A stretch of DNA of 64,000 bases from Choristoneura fumiferana. Lineage: Eukaryota > Arthropoda > Insecta > Lepidoptera > Tortricidae. The stretch spans positions 7,608,171 through 7,672,170 of the forward strand of contig NC_133476.1 of NCBI RefSeq assembly GCF_025370935.1, written 5' to 3'. Below, one piece after another: positions 12,229 through 21,850 of the stretch. Made by a program: the position numbers and the translations under genes. Below the pieces are notes generated by a model, which saw only the letters and a list, made by a program, of their open reading frames with translations, searched no databases and had not been told where the DNA came from. The first letter of the stretch is position 1. The number at the start of each line of letters is the position of its first letter.

Positions 12229-12358
12229 GCTCACTTGCAAGCCTGCTTAGGTGGTTGCTTACATGCTTGCTTGCTTGCTTGCTTGCATGCTTGCTTGCAT
12301 GCTTTCTTGCACGCTTGCTTGCACTATTTCTTGCACATTTGGGAGTATGCTTGCTTGA
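12229..12358. repeat. CTTG/CATG minisatellite, block 2
   Basis: Same tetramer-based array as the block at 11941-12045, ending in the same GCACATTTGGGAGTAT phrase. The Leu/Ala/Cys-rich readings over it are repeat products. Confidence 0.9.
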
Positions 12359-12428
12359 GTTGTTGTTTCAATCACTACAAGTTCTAAAAACCATCTGTTT
12401 TGATGCCTCCTACGACCTAACATTAACA

Positions 12429-12524
12429 AGGTATTTTAATGAACTAAAAGAAGCAAGCAAGGTATTTTACTTTAAGAGGTATTTTAATGAACTAAAAGAA
12501 GCAAGCAAGGTATTTTACTTTAAG
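12429..12524. repeat. Perfect 48 bp tandem duplication
   Basis: Positions 12429-12476 and 12477-12524 are identical, beginning AGGTATTTTAATGAACTAAA and ending TTTACTTTAAG. Perfect identity suggests recent replication slippage, or an assembly duplication, inside the larger transposon. Confidence 0.95.
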
Positions 12525-12660
12525 TGCCCCTTACACCCATAAAGTAACCTCAATTTTTAAAATGTCTGTTTGTTACTGTCCTTACGACCAACAATTTACT
12601 CTAGTTTTAGCTTTTGATGTCCCTTACGCGCCTTATAAGAGTATTCCTATTTTATAACCC

Positions 12661-13342
12661 CCTTATTCATAAAAAAACCTTAATTGAGGTTTGATCGCGT
12701 CTGTTACTTAGCAGACTGATTAAGCTTAATAGACGGTTGTCAAGAAGTATGATTCATAAACGCTTGCTAGCAGTCTGCTAGTTGTTGAGCTGCTGATAGA
12801 CGGATTAGACGCGTTATGTTGGCCACCTTGACAATCAAAGACAAAAAATGGCCTAATCGATAATTAAAAAAAAAATTGACAGCAGTGACAGCAAAATAGC
12901 ACGAAAAAAAATAAAAAGCGAGATGTTTGTTTTCCCGCCATTTCCGATTCGCATGTTTTGTTGTGCAAAAAGCCATAATTATGTTAATCATCCTATATTT
13001 TTGTCATTTTATTGTTAATTTATTGTTGCTAATTTAGAGGATTTTTAAATACAAATTCCTGTAAATAAATTTTCCAGTTTTTTTTTTAATCTTTGCGTAG
13101 CCCTGCCTTCACTATAAATATCTTCGGTATGGTTTTTTTGCTTGTCAAAGTCAGCTGTTCAAACTTGTGGCGCCCATTTTGTGACTTAGCATTAGCAGGG
13201 AGATAAAGGAGGGTCTACGGTCCTCTAACTTTAGCAGAGCCTTGATCGACTGATTAGCGCTAACAGACGTTTATGAATCACGTTTTTTAGCATCGGGCCT
13301 TCAAGGAGCCTTCAAGGAAGCTCTAACTTTTTATGAATAAGG
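12661..13342. mobile_element. Nested MITE with CCTTATTCATAAAAA TIRs
   Basis: CCTTATTCATAAAAA at 12661-12675 is exactly inverted at 13328-13342 (TTTTTATGAATAAGG). The subterminal parts are also partly inverted (TTAGCAGACTGATTAAGC versus GACTGATTAGCGCTAACAGACG). The 682 bp element has no coding capacity and lies inside the 3.6 kb TIR transposon. Confidence 0.8.
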
Positions 13343-13594
13343 CTGTAAGTTGCTGTTGTTTAATGCCCCTTACGACGTACCAATTACACCTTTTTTTTAA
13401 AATGTCTGTTTGCTACTGCCCCTTACGACCGACAATTTACTCTAGCTCTTGCTTTTATACCCCTTACGCCCATAAAAAGTATTTCTTATTTTATAAATTG
13501 CTGTTTTATTTACCTTACGAACGTTTCCGATTATAACATATTTAACCCTCAACATAGGTACATAATTAATTATACAGGCCATATTATTATGTAT

Positions 13595-13645
13595 GCATCA
13601 TCATCTCGGCCTATATACGTCCACTGCTGGGCACAGGCTTCCTTT
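13595..13645 (-). mobile_element. SINE tail fragment (family A)
   Basis: The reverse complement of the family A tail: GCACAGGC preceded by CCACTGCTGG and CATCATC. Compare GCCTGTGCCCAGCAGTGG with GGGATGATG at 55060-55100. Only about 50 bases remain. Confidence 0.7.
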
Positions 13646-14428
13646 ATTAGGATCTGTCAGGACAGCTTAAAAATAAACAAAGTAGCTAAAGAAATTTACC
13701 TCAACATCCTTGACTGAAATTCCATTACGGAAATGTTAGCTCGACGTCAAGCCATTAGGGGCCACCCATCAACTTAATCTTCTTTTTTTGTTTTGCTTTT
13801 GGCATCTTATAAAAAAAAATACACGCGCGTTGACGAAGAACAAACGTAGGCAATCAAATACGTCCTCCGTGTTTGACGTGTCTGGCACGACTGACCGAAT
13901 GTGCAATGCGCAAACGCTCGGCGCGTGGAAGGTAGGTAGACGCGTTAGTATTTTGATGTTAGGTACAAGAAATAGGTACAGGCGGTAAGGTTACGCCCAA
14001 CAACTTCTTGCTTTTTTATCTTATTCGTTATAAAATGTTGGGGTTAAAGGGCAATGAAACAATAATTGACCCATACGCCCTTTTTATTATATTTGTTGGT
14101 TTTTTTTAACGACATGAGTCGGTCGTAAAGGACATATGAGACTGCCACAGCCCCTTACGACCCAAATATTAAAAAAATAATACATTTACGCCATTTGTCA
14201 GCTCAAATATTTTATATCATGTCCCTTAAGCTATTTTTTTAAAATAATAAATGTTGATAACAGCAAAAGTAAGGGTCGTATCGTAACTTGAATACTACCA
14301 ATCGACAGAGAAAAAAAAACTCTAATTTTCTATGTTTAAAAGTGATTTTCGGTATTTTGTCCCTTACGCCAATTGAGACTTCCACCATCGATATGCTACT
14401 AAGTTACAAATAGTCCAGGCAAATTAGA

Positions 14429-14528
14429 NNNNNNNNNNNNNNNNNNNNNNNNNNNNNNNNNNNNNNNNNNNNNNNNNNNNNNNNNNNNNNNNNNNNNNNN
14501 NNNNNNNNNNNNNNNNNNNNNNNNNNNN
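14429..14528. other. Assembly gap, 100 N
   Basis: Exactly 100 N, the size often used for gaps of unknown length. It begins 35 bases after the right TIR of the 3.6 kb element and may hide the BEL 3' LTR and part of a SINE. Confidence 1.
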
Positions 14529-14860
14529 AAAATTAAGGCCAGCGCTGGGAATCGAACCCAGGTTCTCGGCATTCCGTGCCGCGTGATTACTGCTACACCG
14601 GACACGCTGGAAATACAACGGTAATGAGACACAATTTCTCCTAATGCAGCCACATATCTCAGCCTGTGTTGTTTCTTAAGCAGCGACACTAGCGCGAATG
14701 ATCATGCTGTAGCCCTCATCGAGAAAAACTTGCAGCACTCCACTGGAACTAACCGCTCACCCGGACAAGAGATATCGTTATTTAAGCAATCAAATTAAGA
14801 TTGGTATTTTTGGGTTTGTATTCGATATGGGTTTTACGGATGACCGAAAAAAAAAATCTT
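14529..14860 (-). mobile_element. tRNA-derived SINE (family C), minus strand
   Basis: On the minus strand, 14605-14535 reads GGTGTAGCAGTAATCACGCG, then the B box GGGTTCGATTCCCAGCGCTGG. Further upstream on that strand are GCTAGTGTCGCTGCTTAAG and, at 14850-14810, the GGTCATCCGTAAAACCC segment. It abuts the assembly gap. Confidence 0.8.
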
Positions 14861-15681
14861 AAGTTAAGGCTCGTTTAGAGGCCCATGTTCATGTGTTCCG
14901 CGGTAAAAAAAGTCGCGGTATAAGTTCTTTCAGAATTCTTTTAACTTACATTCAGCGTCAACGCGTAGATTTACGCCAGACGACAGATTTATAAATCTAT
15001 TGATACGATTAAGTGGGATATTACTTACTACTAGAGTACCCAAAGGCACTGTGAGCGGTTTTTACACAGGAATTGTACGAAATATTATAATTATAAAATA
15101 TATAAATTCTTAAATAGTTTGTGAATATTAAAATATTATATAGCTTAAATATTACAAGCTCGAAGTGAAAGTCGTTGATAAAATGGCTGAAGTAGAAAAG
15201 GCGTAAGTTAGAATGTTTGACTTAATTACAGTTTTAACCATTCTCAGAAGTATATTTACGAAATAGGTTGTTACTATAAAAGGCACTCTTGATTATGGTT
15301 TTGGACGGCCATATATATAGTTATTGAATTATTTATACCTGGGTTTTAAGTTAGTATGCTATTTACAATAATATTTTTCTCGATGTCAAAGTAAGTATAA
15401 CTTTCCCAAGCCATTTATAAGTTCATATACAAAGCAGCAGGATATCTTGTCTAATTATTTTACTCAGGAACACTTGCAAATAACTCGATCTATATTTAAA
15501 ATTTCGTTGTAAAAATTAACCTAACTTACATGTAGAAGGATCGTAGGTAACAAAAGTTGTATAGTCGACTAGCATTTGTCTAATAATAATGTACAAAAAT
15601 AACTCATAACATCTTGCACAGGCACTTTTAGTCTATTTTAATGCGCGTCAAAAATGTCTCGTCATATCAAAACTATGTCAC
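14861..15681. other. 3' flank / 3' UTR region of the channel gene
   Basis: This lies directly downstream (minus-strand sense) of the channel stop codon. It is AT-rich with no recognisable repeat. It should contain the 3' UTR and polyadenylation site, but none of the AT-rich hexamers stands out enough to call. Confidence 0.4.
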
Positions 15682-15893
15682 TTATTGGTTAAAACGGTTA
15701 GCACTTAGGTATGTGGTCCAGTATATGATGGCGAAAAGGACGAAGCACAAGGGGAAGACCATGAGCGCGATGCGGTCGAGGGCCCATGTTGGGCGCCACA
15801 AAACATGATGCCCTTGTACACGTAGGCGCCGAGCCGCGCCATCACGCCTTCCGAACCGTTCCGCTCCAGCGTGTCCATTATTGGAGGGGAATC
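15682..15893 (-). CDS. Channel exon 10: end of M3-M4 loop, TM4, stop
   Basis: The exon begins after TTGGTAG with D-S-P-P-I-M-D-T-L and leads through an amphipathic segment to W-A-L-D-R-I-A-L-M-V-F-P-L-C-F, which is TM4, and stop TAA at 15684-15682. The two halves are in different frames: at 15800-15803 (four A, i.e. TTTT in the gene) one base is missing, after G-I-M-F. Without it translation leaves TM4 and stops after about 33 unrelated residues. The homopolymer context and the intact hydrophobic TM4 and terminal stop suggest a consensus error, but a real frameshift allele is possible. Confidence 0.85.
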
Positions 15894-16848
15894 CTACCAA
15901 CCATCAAACATTTAACAGATCACCAACAAATTATAATTTCACAAAAATACACAAGCTTTATAGGGCAAAAGTGCCGGTTTTGGCCACCTAAAGCCCGTTT
16001 TTGGCCAGTTGACATTTGCCGTCATATATAAACAGTTATATTATTAAAATAATATGTTTAGTGAGTTTTCAAAAGTTTATACTGAAACGAATAAAGTTTA
16101 TAATGATTTATTACTATACATTTATTTCAAACGTATATTTAAACAATAAATGTCCATAAACGGTACAGTGGCCACAAACGGTACTTCTGCCCTACACTTT
16201 TAATAAGACTTAGCCTCCCTCCGCGAGCCTAAAATACCGTTACACATCGAGTAGGCCTAACATGCGCTGAAAGCTGTGCACACAATAAAATATACAGTTT
16301 GATTAAATCTGAAATTAAGTTCTACGTATCTAAGCGAGCTTCAAAGGACGTAGGTATAAGCGTCTTGCACAATATATAGGTACTTACAGCAGAGCGTCAA
16401 CACAAGAGTAACAGGAGCAAAGGAAAGTCGTTGGAAGAGTTGTCGGAAATTTAGCCTAGTCTTGCGCGTGATGTTGACTTTTATCGTGATCTACCACAAA
16501 AAATACGGTTGGTCCACCTAGTCGTGTCCTTCTACAACCATACTGCGTTGAGCTACGGCCACACAGTGCAGCGTGTTTTTTTGATTTGTCTTTACCTTAC
16601 TACCTGATCTTGATTCAGTTCCAACTTTATTTTTTCTCCAATTCCTTTTTCCGAGAGGGATGACTAGAAATTGGTTACCTAAGTTTAAAACATAATTTAG
16701 GCAGATTCCTAAACACACCGAGCAAACGTTAGTGGCACAGATTTGCGTACTCATTCAATATTATTTGCAAAAACATTCTACAGTACTAGTACAGTCTACG
16801 CAATAAACTTATTAGGAACCAGGGGTGTAAAGATCGTTTAATATTTAC
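15894..16848 (-). other. Intron 9 of the channel gene
   Basis: Bounded by donor AGG|GTAAAT (16848) and acceptor GGTAG (15894). It has moderately AT-rich sequence with no repeat recognised with confidence. A minus-strand open reading at 16518-16754 has no features of a known protein. Confidence 0.7.
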
Positions 16849-16959
16849 CCTCTGAATGGTCTGGTGCGAGAACTGCTGCTTGAGGCCCTCGTCTTCGACG
16901 CTCAGCTGCGGGGAGAAGACCCCGCCTTGAGGGTGCCTGTCACGGGAGTGCAACTCAAC
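16849..16959 (-). CDS. Channel exon 9: cytoplasmic M3-M4 loop
   Basis: 37 codons in phase 0 at both ends: V-E-L-H-S-R-D-R-H-P-Q-G-G-V, a Ser/Glu/Gln-rich continuation, then T-I-Q-R. The acceptor is CCAGAG|GTT; the earlier AG two bases upstream would break the frame. The segment is polar and belongs to the variable intracellular loop between TM3 and TM4. Confidence 0.85.
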
Positions 16960-17178
16960 CTCTGGAATCGCAAGAAAATAATAATTTATGGCCTGGGATC
17001 AACTGCATGCATGTTGCGTCCGGTTTGTTCGGATTGACCTGATTTATAAGGGGGTTTTGAGATCCACTCTCGTCTTATGGCGGATTATGTGAGATAGTGT
17101 AGCAGAAAAAGCGAACTATAATGAGGAAATGGAGTGGAAGGCTACTTCGCATGCACTATGTTGTGATAGCATTTGTAC

Positions 17179-17389
17179 CTGTGAATGATTGACGTGGAGA
17201 GGTGGTGGAGCAAGCTGCGCGGCGGAGGCTGCGCGACGCAGGTCCTGCCGCCGCTGGCACCAGCTCTTGTCGTAGCGGATGCCGAACAGCACCACGAAGT
17301 ACTCCAGCAGAGCCAGGAAAACAAAGATCGTGCACGAGATCAGCCAGACCTCGATGCACTTCAATTCCAGAGCGTCTGGCGAATTTGTG
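17179..17389 (-). CDS. Channel exon 8: TM3 and start of cytoplasmic loop
   Basis: The exon starts after TTTTCACAG, completing a Ser codon, then T-N-S-P-D-A-L-E-L-K-C. TM3 follows: I-E-V-W-L-I-S-C-T-I-F-V-F-L-A-L-L-E-Y-F. Then the basic start of the loop (Y-D-K-S-W-C-Q-R-R) and an Ala-rich stretch to the donor CACAG|GTACAA. Phase and junction with both neighbours are consistent. Confidence 0.92.
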
Positions 17390-17459
17390 CTGTGAAAAAG
17401 TTAGAAAAACAATTTTTAATGAATAAAGCTCATTAAAAGTAATATGAAGAATTAATTGA

Positions 17460-17580
17460 ATCAGGCGTTACTTTGCGGAGGTCCATATCAATGAATTAAA
17501 AGAATTTCTCTGCTCATTCGCGACCTTATGATAGCTAAGTTTATGCAAGATATGCGTGTTCATGCAGTTCCTAAAAAAGT
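17460..17580. repeat. Repeat F fragment in intron 7
   Basis: The phrases AGGCGTTACTTTGCGGAGGT, CTCATTCGCGACCTTATGAT and GATATGCGTGTTCATGCAG recur at 25155-25440, 32715-32940 and, inverted, 53820-54170. The fragment lies inside the 214 bp intron between exons 7 and 8 and makes up over half of it. Confidence 0.75.
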
Positions 17581-17603
17581 AGGCTTCTGTTCGGGTGACA
17601 TAC

Positions 17604-17802
17604 CTGACCGTATCAAACATGGTCACGAGCGACAACAGCGTGGTCACGAGCAGCACCATCCGGCCCGGCACGATCTCCGGGATGACACAGAAGCTGCCCC
17701 ACGAGATAATGACGAACAGTGACGAAGGCAAGTAGCTCTCCAGGAGGTACCCTCGCAGCTCCCTAGACAAAGTGATCTTCAGCCGCGCCGCCGAATGCTC
17801 GC
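17604..17802 (-). CDS. Channel exon 7: pre-TM1, TM1, TM2
   Basis: Acceptor TCTCTAG, then two bases completing Gly, then E-H-S-A-A-R-L-K and L-S-R-E-L-R-G-Y. TM1 contains Y-L-P-S-S-L-F-V-I-I-S-W-G-S-F. A short linker, P-E-I-V-P-G-R, leads into TM2 (M-V-L-L-V-T-T-L-L-S-L-V-T-M-F). The donor is GTCAG|GTATGT. This is the most diagnostic exon: the W-x-S-F, P-x-R and V-T-T-L-L signature of Cys-loop anion channels. The P-G-R entry is unusual compared with P-A-R in RDL and GluCl. Confidence 0.95.
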
Positions 17803-19218
17803 CTAGAGATATAGTAATCATTAAAATATCTTGCTGGAAATTACAAGTGACCCATATCTCTTTCTACAGATTGTTGAAGTGAAACGACTATTGTACAGTA
17901 CATACTAGTTAATCAAAGTGTTTTGGCTGGTAATACAATTAAGGTGAACCGTTGTGCACTGTGTAGACACTTATACTATATCGCTGCTTAGTTTTACTTC
18001 TAATTGTAGTTTTGTCACTTTAAATATACTTCTAAAGCGTTTCTTGCAACTGACATTTAATTACAGGCTACAAACAACTTTTACAAACACAAAATAGCTC
18101 TTTACATCTTCAAACTAACACAGGACATCACATTTAATATTATTAATGTTAACGACAACGACACAGATAAACTAACGACTGCCTATAACGTAAATTACTC
18201 AGTCTAGTACATGTATTTGAATTTAGTGATTATGTGATCAAATTAGATCAGATATTGGAATTGTGTACTAGAAAACATAATTTACCTATACTCAACAATT
18301 CACACACTATAACTAAGTATGAAACATAAATTAGAAGGAAACAGAAAATAAACCGACTACACTTCACCAACACTAAGAACAGAAAAGTATCAAGTAGGGC
18401 TACTACAAATTCGAAAATCGAAGTTCGTATCGTACCGTCCCTCTCACTCTCGTATGAAATAATATTAGCGTCAGCGGGGTGGTACGATACGAATTCCGAT
18501 TTTCGAATTTCGTAGTAGCCCTACAGTTTGCTAGGCGCGGATGACAGGATGGCTAACTAATACGCAAGAAAGGCAATGATTATATTATGTGCCTACCTAG
18601 GTATACCAAACATGACTGCATTAGGAGTTTAATCCTCATAGAAACTATTGCCCATAGGAGCGAGGTACATTGAACTTTTGATTCCTGTGCCTTTAGACAA
18701 GATACACTACAAGCATTTACGCCAGATGTCGTGAGTGATATTTTATCCCACTCTAGCGGGCAAGCAGGCATACACGTTAAAGAGGGATAAATTTTCGGCC
18801 ACAACATGTAACGTTTACCTTAATTGACATCTTCTGTAAGGCCTCGATCTGGCATGTAGTGGTGTTTGGTATATAGTTGCAAGTTATAGCTTCATCCGTA
18901 CCTAGCGGCCTAGCGACATGCCAGCGACAAGCGACAGCGCGTAGCAACATTAGTAGGTAGAGTCAGACCGAGACGAATTACAATTCGGACCGTCCACGTA
19001 GCTGAAAGCTTCATTCAATATGTACTTAATTAATGAGAAACGTTTCACAAAGTTGGTACCATGTGAAATCAGTGCTAAGATGGTCAACGTAAAAGCAAAT
19101 TACGATCAGGATAATTTGTACAAACCACACTCGCGCTCGGTCTGAATATTGGGGTACGTACATGATTAGTGATTTATGAGGCGCAAACTTAAGCGCAAAG
19201 CAATAAATATACATTTAC
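17803..19218 (-). other. Intron 6 of the channel gene
   Basis: Bounded by donor GAAG|GTAAAT at 19218 and acceptor CTCTAG at 17803. It contains the palindromic MITE at 18394-18524. The rest shows no gene or clear repeat. Confidence 0.8.
18394..18524. mobile_element. 130 bp palindromic MITE
   Basis: GTAGGGCTACTAC and ATTCGAAAATCGAAGTTCG on the left are inverted on the right (CGAATTCCGATTTTCGAATT then CGTAGTAGCCCTAC), with TATCGTACC/GGTACGATA inside. A diverged copy lies at 34303-34415. It could form a long hairpin in the unspliced RNA. Confidence 0.9.
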
Positions 19219-19377
19219 CTTCACCATATTGGGCTAAATGATTACTTTTGTCCGTTGTGAAGCTGACTACGTATTTGGGCAGCCGGAACTGGTTTTTCTG
19301 GCCGCCGACCAGTCCCCAGCCGATCCATGGCGGCACCTCACGCCACTCGAAACGGACGTCCTCTGCTGTATATTTGT
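19219..19377 (-). CDS. Channel exon 6: extracellular domain, loop C
   Basis: Acceptor ATCCAG, then AC completes Tyr with the T from exon 5. It continues K-Y-T-A-E-D-V-R-F-E-W, then a Trp/Gly-rich stretch (P-P-W-I-G-W-G-L) and the region up to S-N-H-L-A-Q-Y-G-E. The donor is GAAG|GTAAAT. In Cys-loop receptors this part carries the beta9-beta10 hairpin (loop C) of the ligand site, so the ligand residues probably lie here; which ones cannot be named from sequence alone. Confidence 0.92.
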
Positions 19378-19625
19378 CTGGATGATAAAAAAGGTATTTC
19401 AAAACACAAATGCAGAACCGGTACAGATAGTATTTTGTGGTACTTCTTGATATTTAAACAAATAAACTTTGACATACTGCGTAAAATCCACATAGGACAT
19501 GCATTACACTCAAACTCATTGATTATTTGTATCTGAAGATCATACGATATAGGTAGGGCTTTTGTAATTTTTATTAAAAAGCAATAAAGTAAAATATATA
19601 ATGATAAATGGTTTTTATTACTTAC

Positions 19626-19708
19626 AGCTACTAAAATCGATGTTGCAGTTTTGCACGTCTAAAGGATACAGGACGAAGTCCATCTGGCATTTTATTGTAA
19701 TCGTCGCG
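19626..19708 (-). CDS. Channel exon 5: the Cys-loop
   Basis: The acceptor is TTTTAG. One base, then A-T-I-T-I-K-C followed by Q-M-D-F-V-L-Y-P-L-D-V-Q-N-C: two Cys separated by 13 residues with the family motif F-x-x-Y-P-x-D. Then N-I-D-F-S-S to donor AGCT|GTAAGT. The loop couples ligand binding to pore opening. The first base needs two bases from the preceding exon, which exon 4 as assembled does not supply. Confidence 0.95.
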
Positions 19709-20339
19709 CTAAAATAAATGAAAAGAATTTTACCAACACACAAATCAAATGTTAAATACACGGCTTGAAACTATTAACCTGTCAGCAGAATTGTATCAGA
19801 AACTAAACTTTCAACGTCTAATAAATTCAGTGTAGATGTCAACACCATTAGACACAATAGCAAGTTTTATGTGTCGCTAACATTAAAAGTTAATTTGAAA
19901 CTTTATTTTCAGCTTTCGTCTGCGATTAAAATTAGAGCGCTACATTTTTTACTGAGGTGTGTAGTCGATAAAGAAATAGCTTTACCGCCTTAACGTTTAA
20001 TACCAATTGTTAAAGCTAGACATTAAAGGTTATTTAAAATTATCAATGTGACAGTCAGCCTTATTATATTTATTCTGATTTCATAAAAATTGGTAAGCAG
20101 TTACTTACTTGACTATACAATATCTGCTCTATCGTTATTCGACTTGTGATTTTTCGACTAGCTACTTAGGTATTATGTACTTTAAGATGTGTCCCTGATG
20201 TTACCTATTCTGATCTGCATATAGCTACATATCCTAGACATACGAGTATCCTAATAAATTATGTGTACAAAATATTCAACCTGCACTTTTATAGGTTTTG
20301 TCAACTTTAGGGTGCTGTAGCTTCTCTTAAGTACTTTTT

Positions 20340-21025
20340 AAGGTGTACTGCCTTTTCGGCGAAATATGTTTCGCCAAATTTCACTTATCAACCAACCTTT
20401 CGCCAAAGTTTCATTTGGCAAACTAATATTTGGCATAACTTTACTTCGCATTTTTTTATTTCGCAACATTTTTACATTGCAAAATTTTACTTCATCACAC
20501 ATTTATGTGGCAAATAATTATGTAGCAAATGATTGGCTTAGGCAAATAAGAAATTGTCAAATAACATTTGGGCAATTTTTTACATTGCAAAGTTATACTT
20601 CAATTTGATTTGTGCGAGCGAGCGAAGCGAGCGAGCAAGACGGTTCGGAACAGAAGCGACTTGGATAGTTTAGGTTCAGAAGGCTAAGGCGGGAGCGCAG
20701 CGGAGCGTAGCTCCCGCCTTAGCCTTCGATGTTAGGTTTTTTTTTATAGCAGCCCGGATAAATGACACTAGAAAAGTAGGTTGGATGCCATTCAATAAGT
20801 TGCTAAATTAAGGTATGCCAATCAATACATTTGACGAAAACATAAATGACATCTTTAAAAAAATCCAGGTAATAATTTGCATAATAATAATTTATCGAAT
20901 CATTAGTTGGGAAATGATATCAGTGCGAAACGTTGAGTTGGGAAATAACATTTCGCCTAAATAAAAATATGGGATAAATAGTTTGGGAGTTAATAATTTG
21001 CTAAATAATTTTCGCCGATACATTA
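20340..21025. mobile_element. Compound foldback element with TTTGGC/TTCGCC word arms
   Basis: The left arm (about 20340-20600) is a loose array of words such as TTTCGCCAAA, ATTTGGCA and TTGCAAA every 15-25 bases. The core (20612-20735) is GC-rich with GAGCGAGCGAAGCGAGC and a strong hairpin, GGCTAAGGCGGGAG versus CTCCCGCCTTAGCC. The right arm (about 20750-21020) carries related words in the other orientation (TTTGACGAA, GGGAAAT, TTTCGCCTAAAT, TTTTCGCCGAT). It lies in intron 4. Confidence 0.6.
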
Positions 21026-21084
21026 GTAAACCACTTTTAAAATTTTTTGAAAATCACTAAATCCATCGATGCCTCATACCAATT

Positions 21085-21305
21085 TAAGATTGTTTTTTTT
21101 GGAATCTTTTTGTATTTTTTATTTCAATTCCAATTTTTTTCTTTTACGGTCATCCCGTAAAATCTAAATTGAAAATACAAACTGAAGTACCTATAGATGC
21201 ACAGAAAAACCAGAAAAATAAGACCAGCACTGGGAATCGAACCCAGGTCCTCGGCATTCCGTGCCGCGTGCTATACCGCTACACCACTGCTGGACAACGG
21301 TACAG
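21085..21305 (-). mobile_element. tRNA-derived SINE (family C), minus strand
   Basis: On the minus strand: CAGCAGTGGTGTAGCGGTAT, then the B box GGGTTCGATTCCCAGTGCTGG. It continues with TTTTTCTGGTTTTTCTGTGC and ends with the GGGATGACCGTAAAAG segment. It is more complete than the copies near 2.5 and 14.6 kb. Confidence 0.85.
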
Positions 21306-21569
21306 ACACAAATTTGTTTGTTACAAGAGTGCTTTAATAGTTAGATCAAAAGAATATAGAGATCGTCTTGATTAAGTTGTCGATCAACCCAACGGTGTCG
21401 GTGTCGGTCGTCTTGATTAAGTTGTCAAGATTTCTCTACGTAACAGAAAATTGTAAAATTTTAATTCTCGAAAATCATCTTCCGAGACCTCTTTGGGGAT
21501 ATCATGCGAGGGTCACCTAGTAATCTATTTAACGATCGTTACGTTACGTCCGGCAAAACCAAAGAAACT

Positions 21570-21850
21570 ACCTAGGTGGTGGCCTAGCGTTTTATCGTGG
21601 GTTCAAACCCCGGCTCGCACTTCTGAGTTTTACGAAATTCATGTACGAAATTACACTTGAGATTTACTACGGCGAAGGAAAACATCGTGAGAAAACTTGC
21701 ACAAACCTATGAAGCAATTCAATGGATTGTGTGAAGATCCCAACGCGCACTGGGCCCGCGTAGGAACTACGGCTCAAGCCCTCTCATTCTGCGAGGAGGG
21801 GTGTGCCTAGCAGTGGAACTTATATACGCTGGGATGATGATGATGAAGAT
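21570..21850 (+). mobile_element. tRNA-derived SINE (family A)
   Basis: GGTGGCCTAGCG and GGGTTCAAACCCCGGCTCG (A and B boxes) are followed by TTTTACGAAATTCATGTACG, GGAAAACATCGTGAG, CGCACTGGGCCCGCG and GAGGAGGGGTGTGCCTAGCA. The tail is GGGATGATGATGATG. It is a more diverged copy of those at 54798 and 58343 and ends about 50 bases before exon 4. Confidence 0.9.

Larger units (their letters stand above)
10981..14370 (+). repeat. Dispersed CCCTTACG words inside the TIR element
   Basis: CCTTACG occurs at about 10982, 12622, 13366, 13420, 13461, 14155 and 14362. Variants CCTTACAC lie near 11014 and 12529, and CCTTACGA near 12583 and 13512. Several are followed by CCCATAAA or ACCAACAATTT. The same word, inverted as appropriate, is part of both TIRs. 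Multiple subterminal copies of a TIR word are typical of transposase-binding sites; that role is inferred. Confidence 0.7.
10772..14392. mobile_element. 3.6 kb non-autonomous TIR DNA transposon
   Basis: The left end TCGATGGTGGAAGTCTCA (10773 onward) is found inverted at the right end (14375-14391). The match continues for about 38 bases through CAATTG, CGTAAG and GACAAAAT with one or two differences. The TIRs are flanked by TA on each side, compatible with a TA target duplication, although the palindrome ATATCGAT makes the exact edge ambiguous. The interior has no transposase reading. It carries repeated CCCTTACG-type words, CTTG minisatellites and a nested MITE. The element starts 47 bases after the BEL stop codon, so it may have inserted into the BEL 3' end. 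Confidence 0.8.

Noticed and set aside
11941..12545. Leu/Ala/Cys-rich readings on both strands
   Set aside because: Products of the CTTG minisatellites and the 48 bp tandem duplication.
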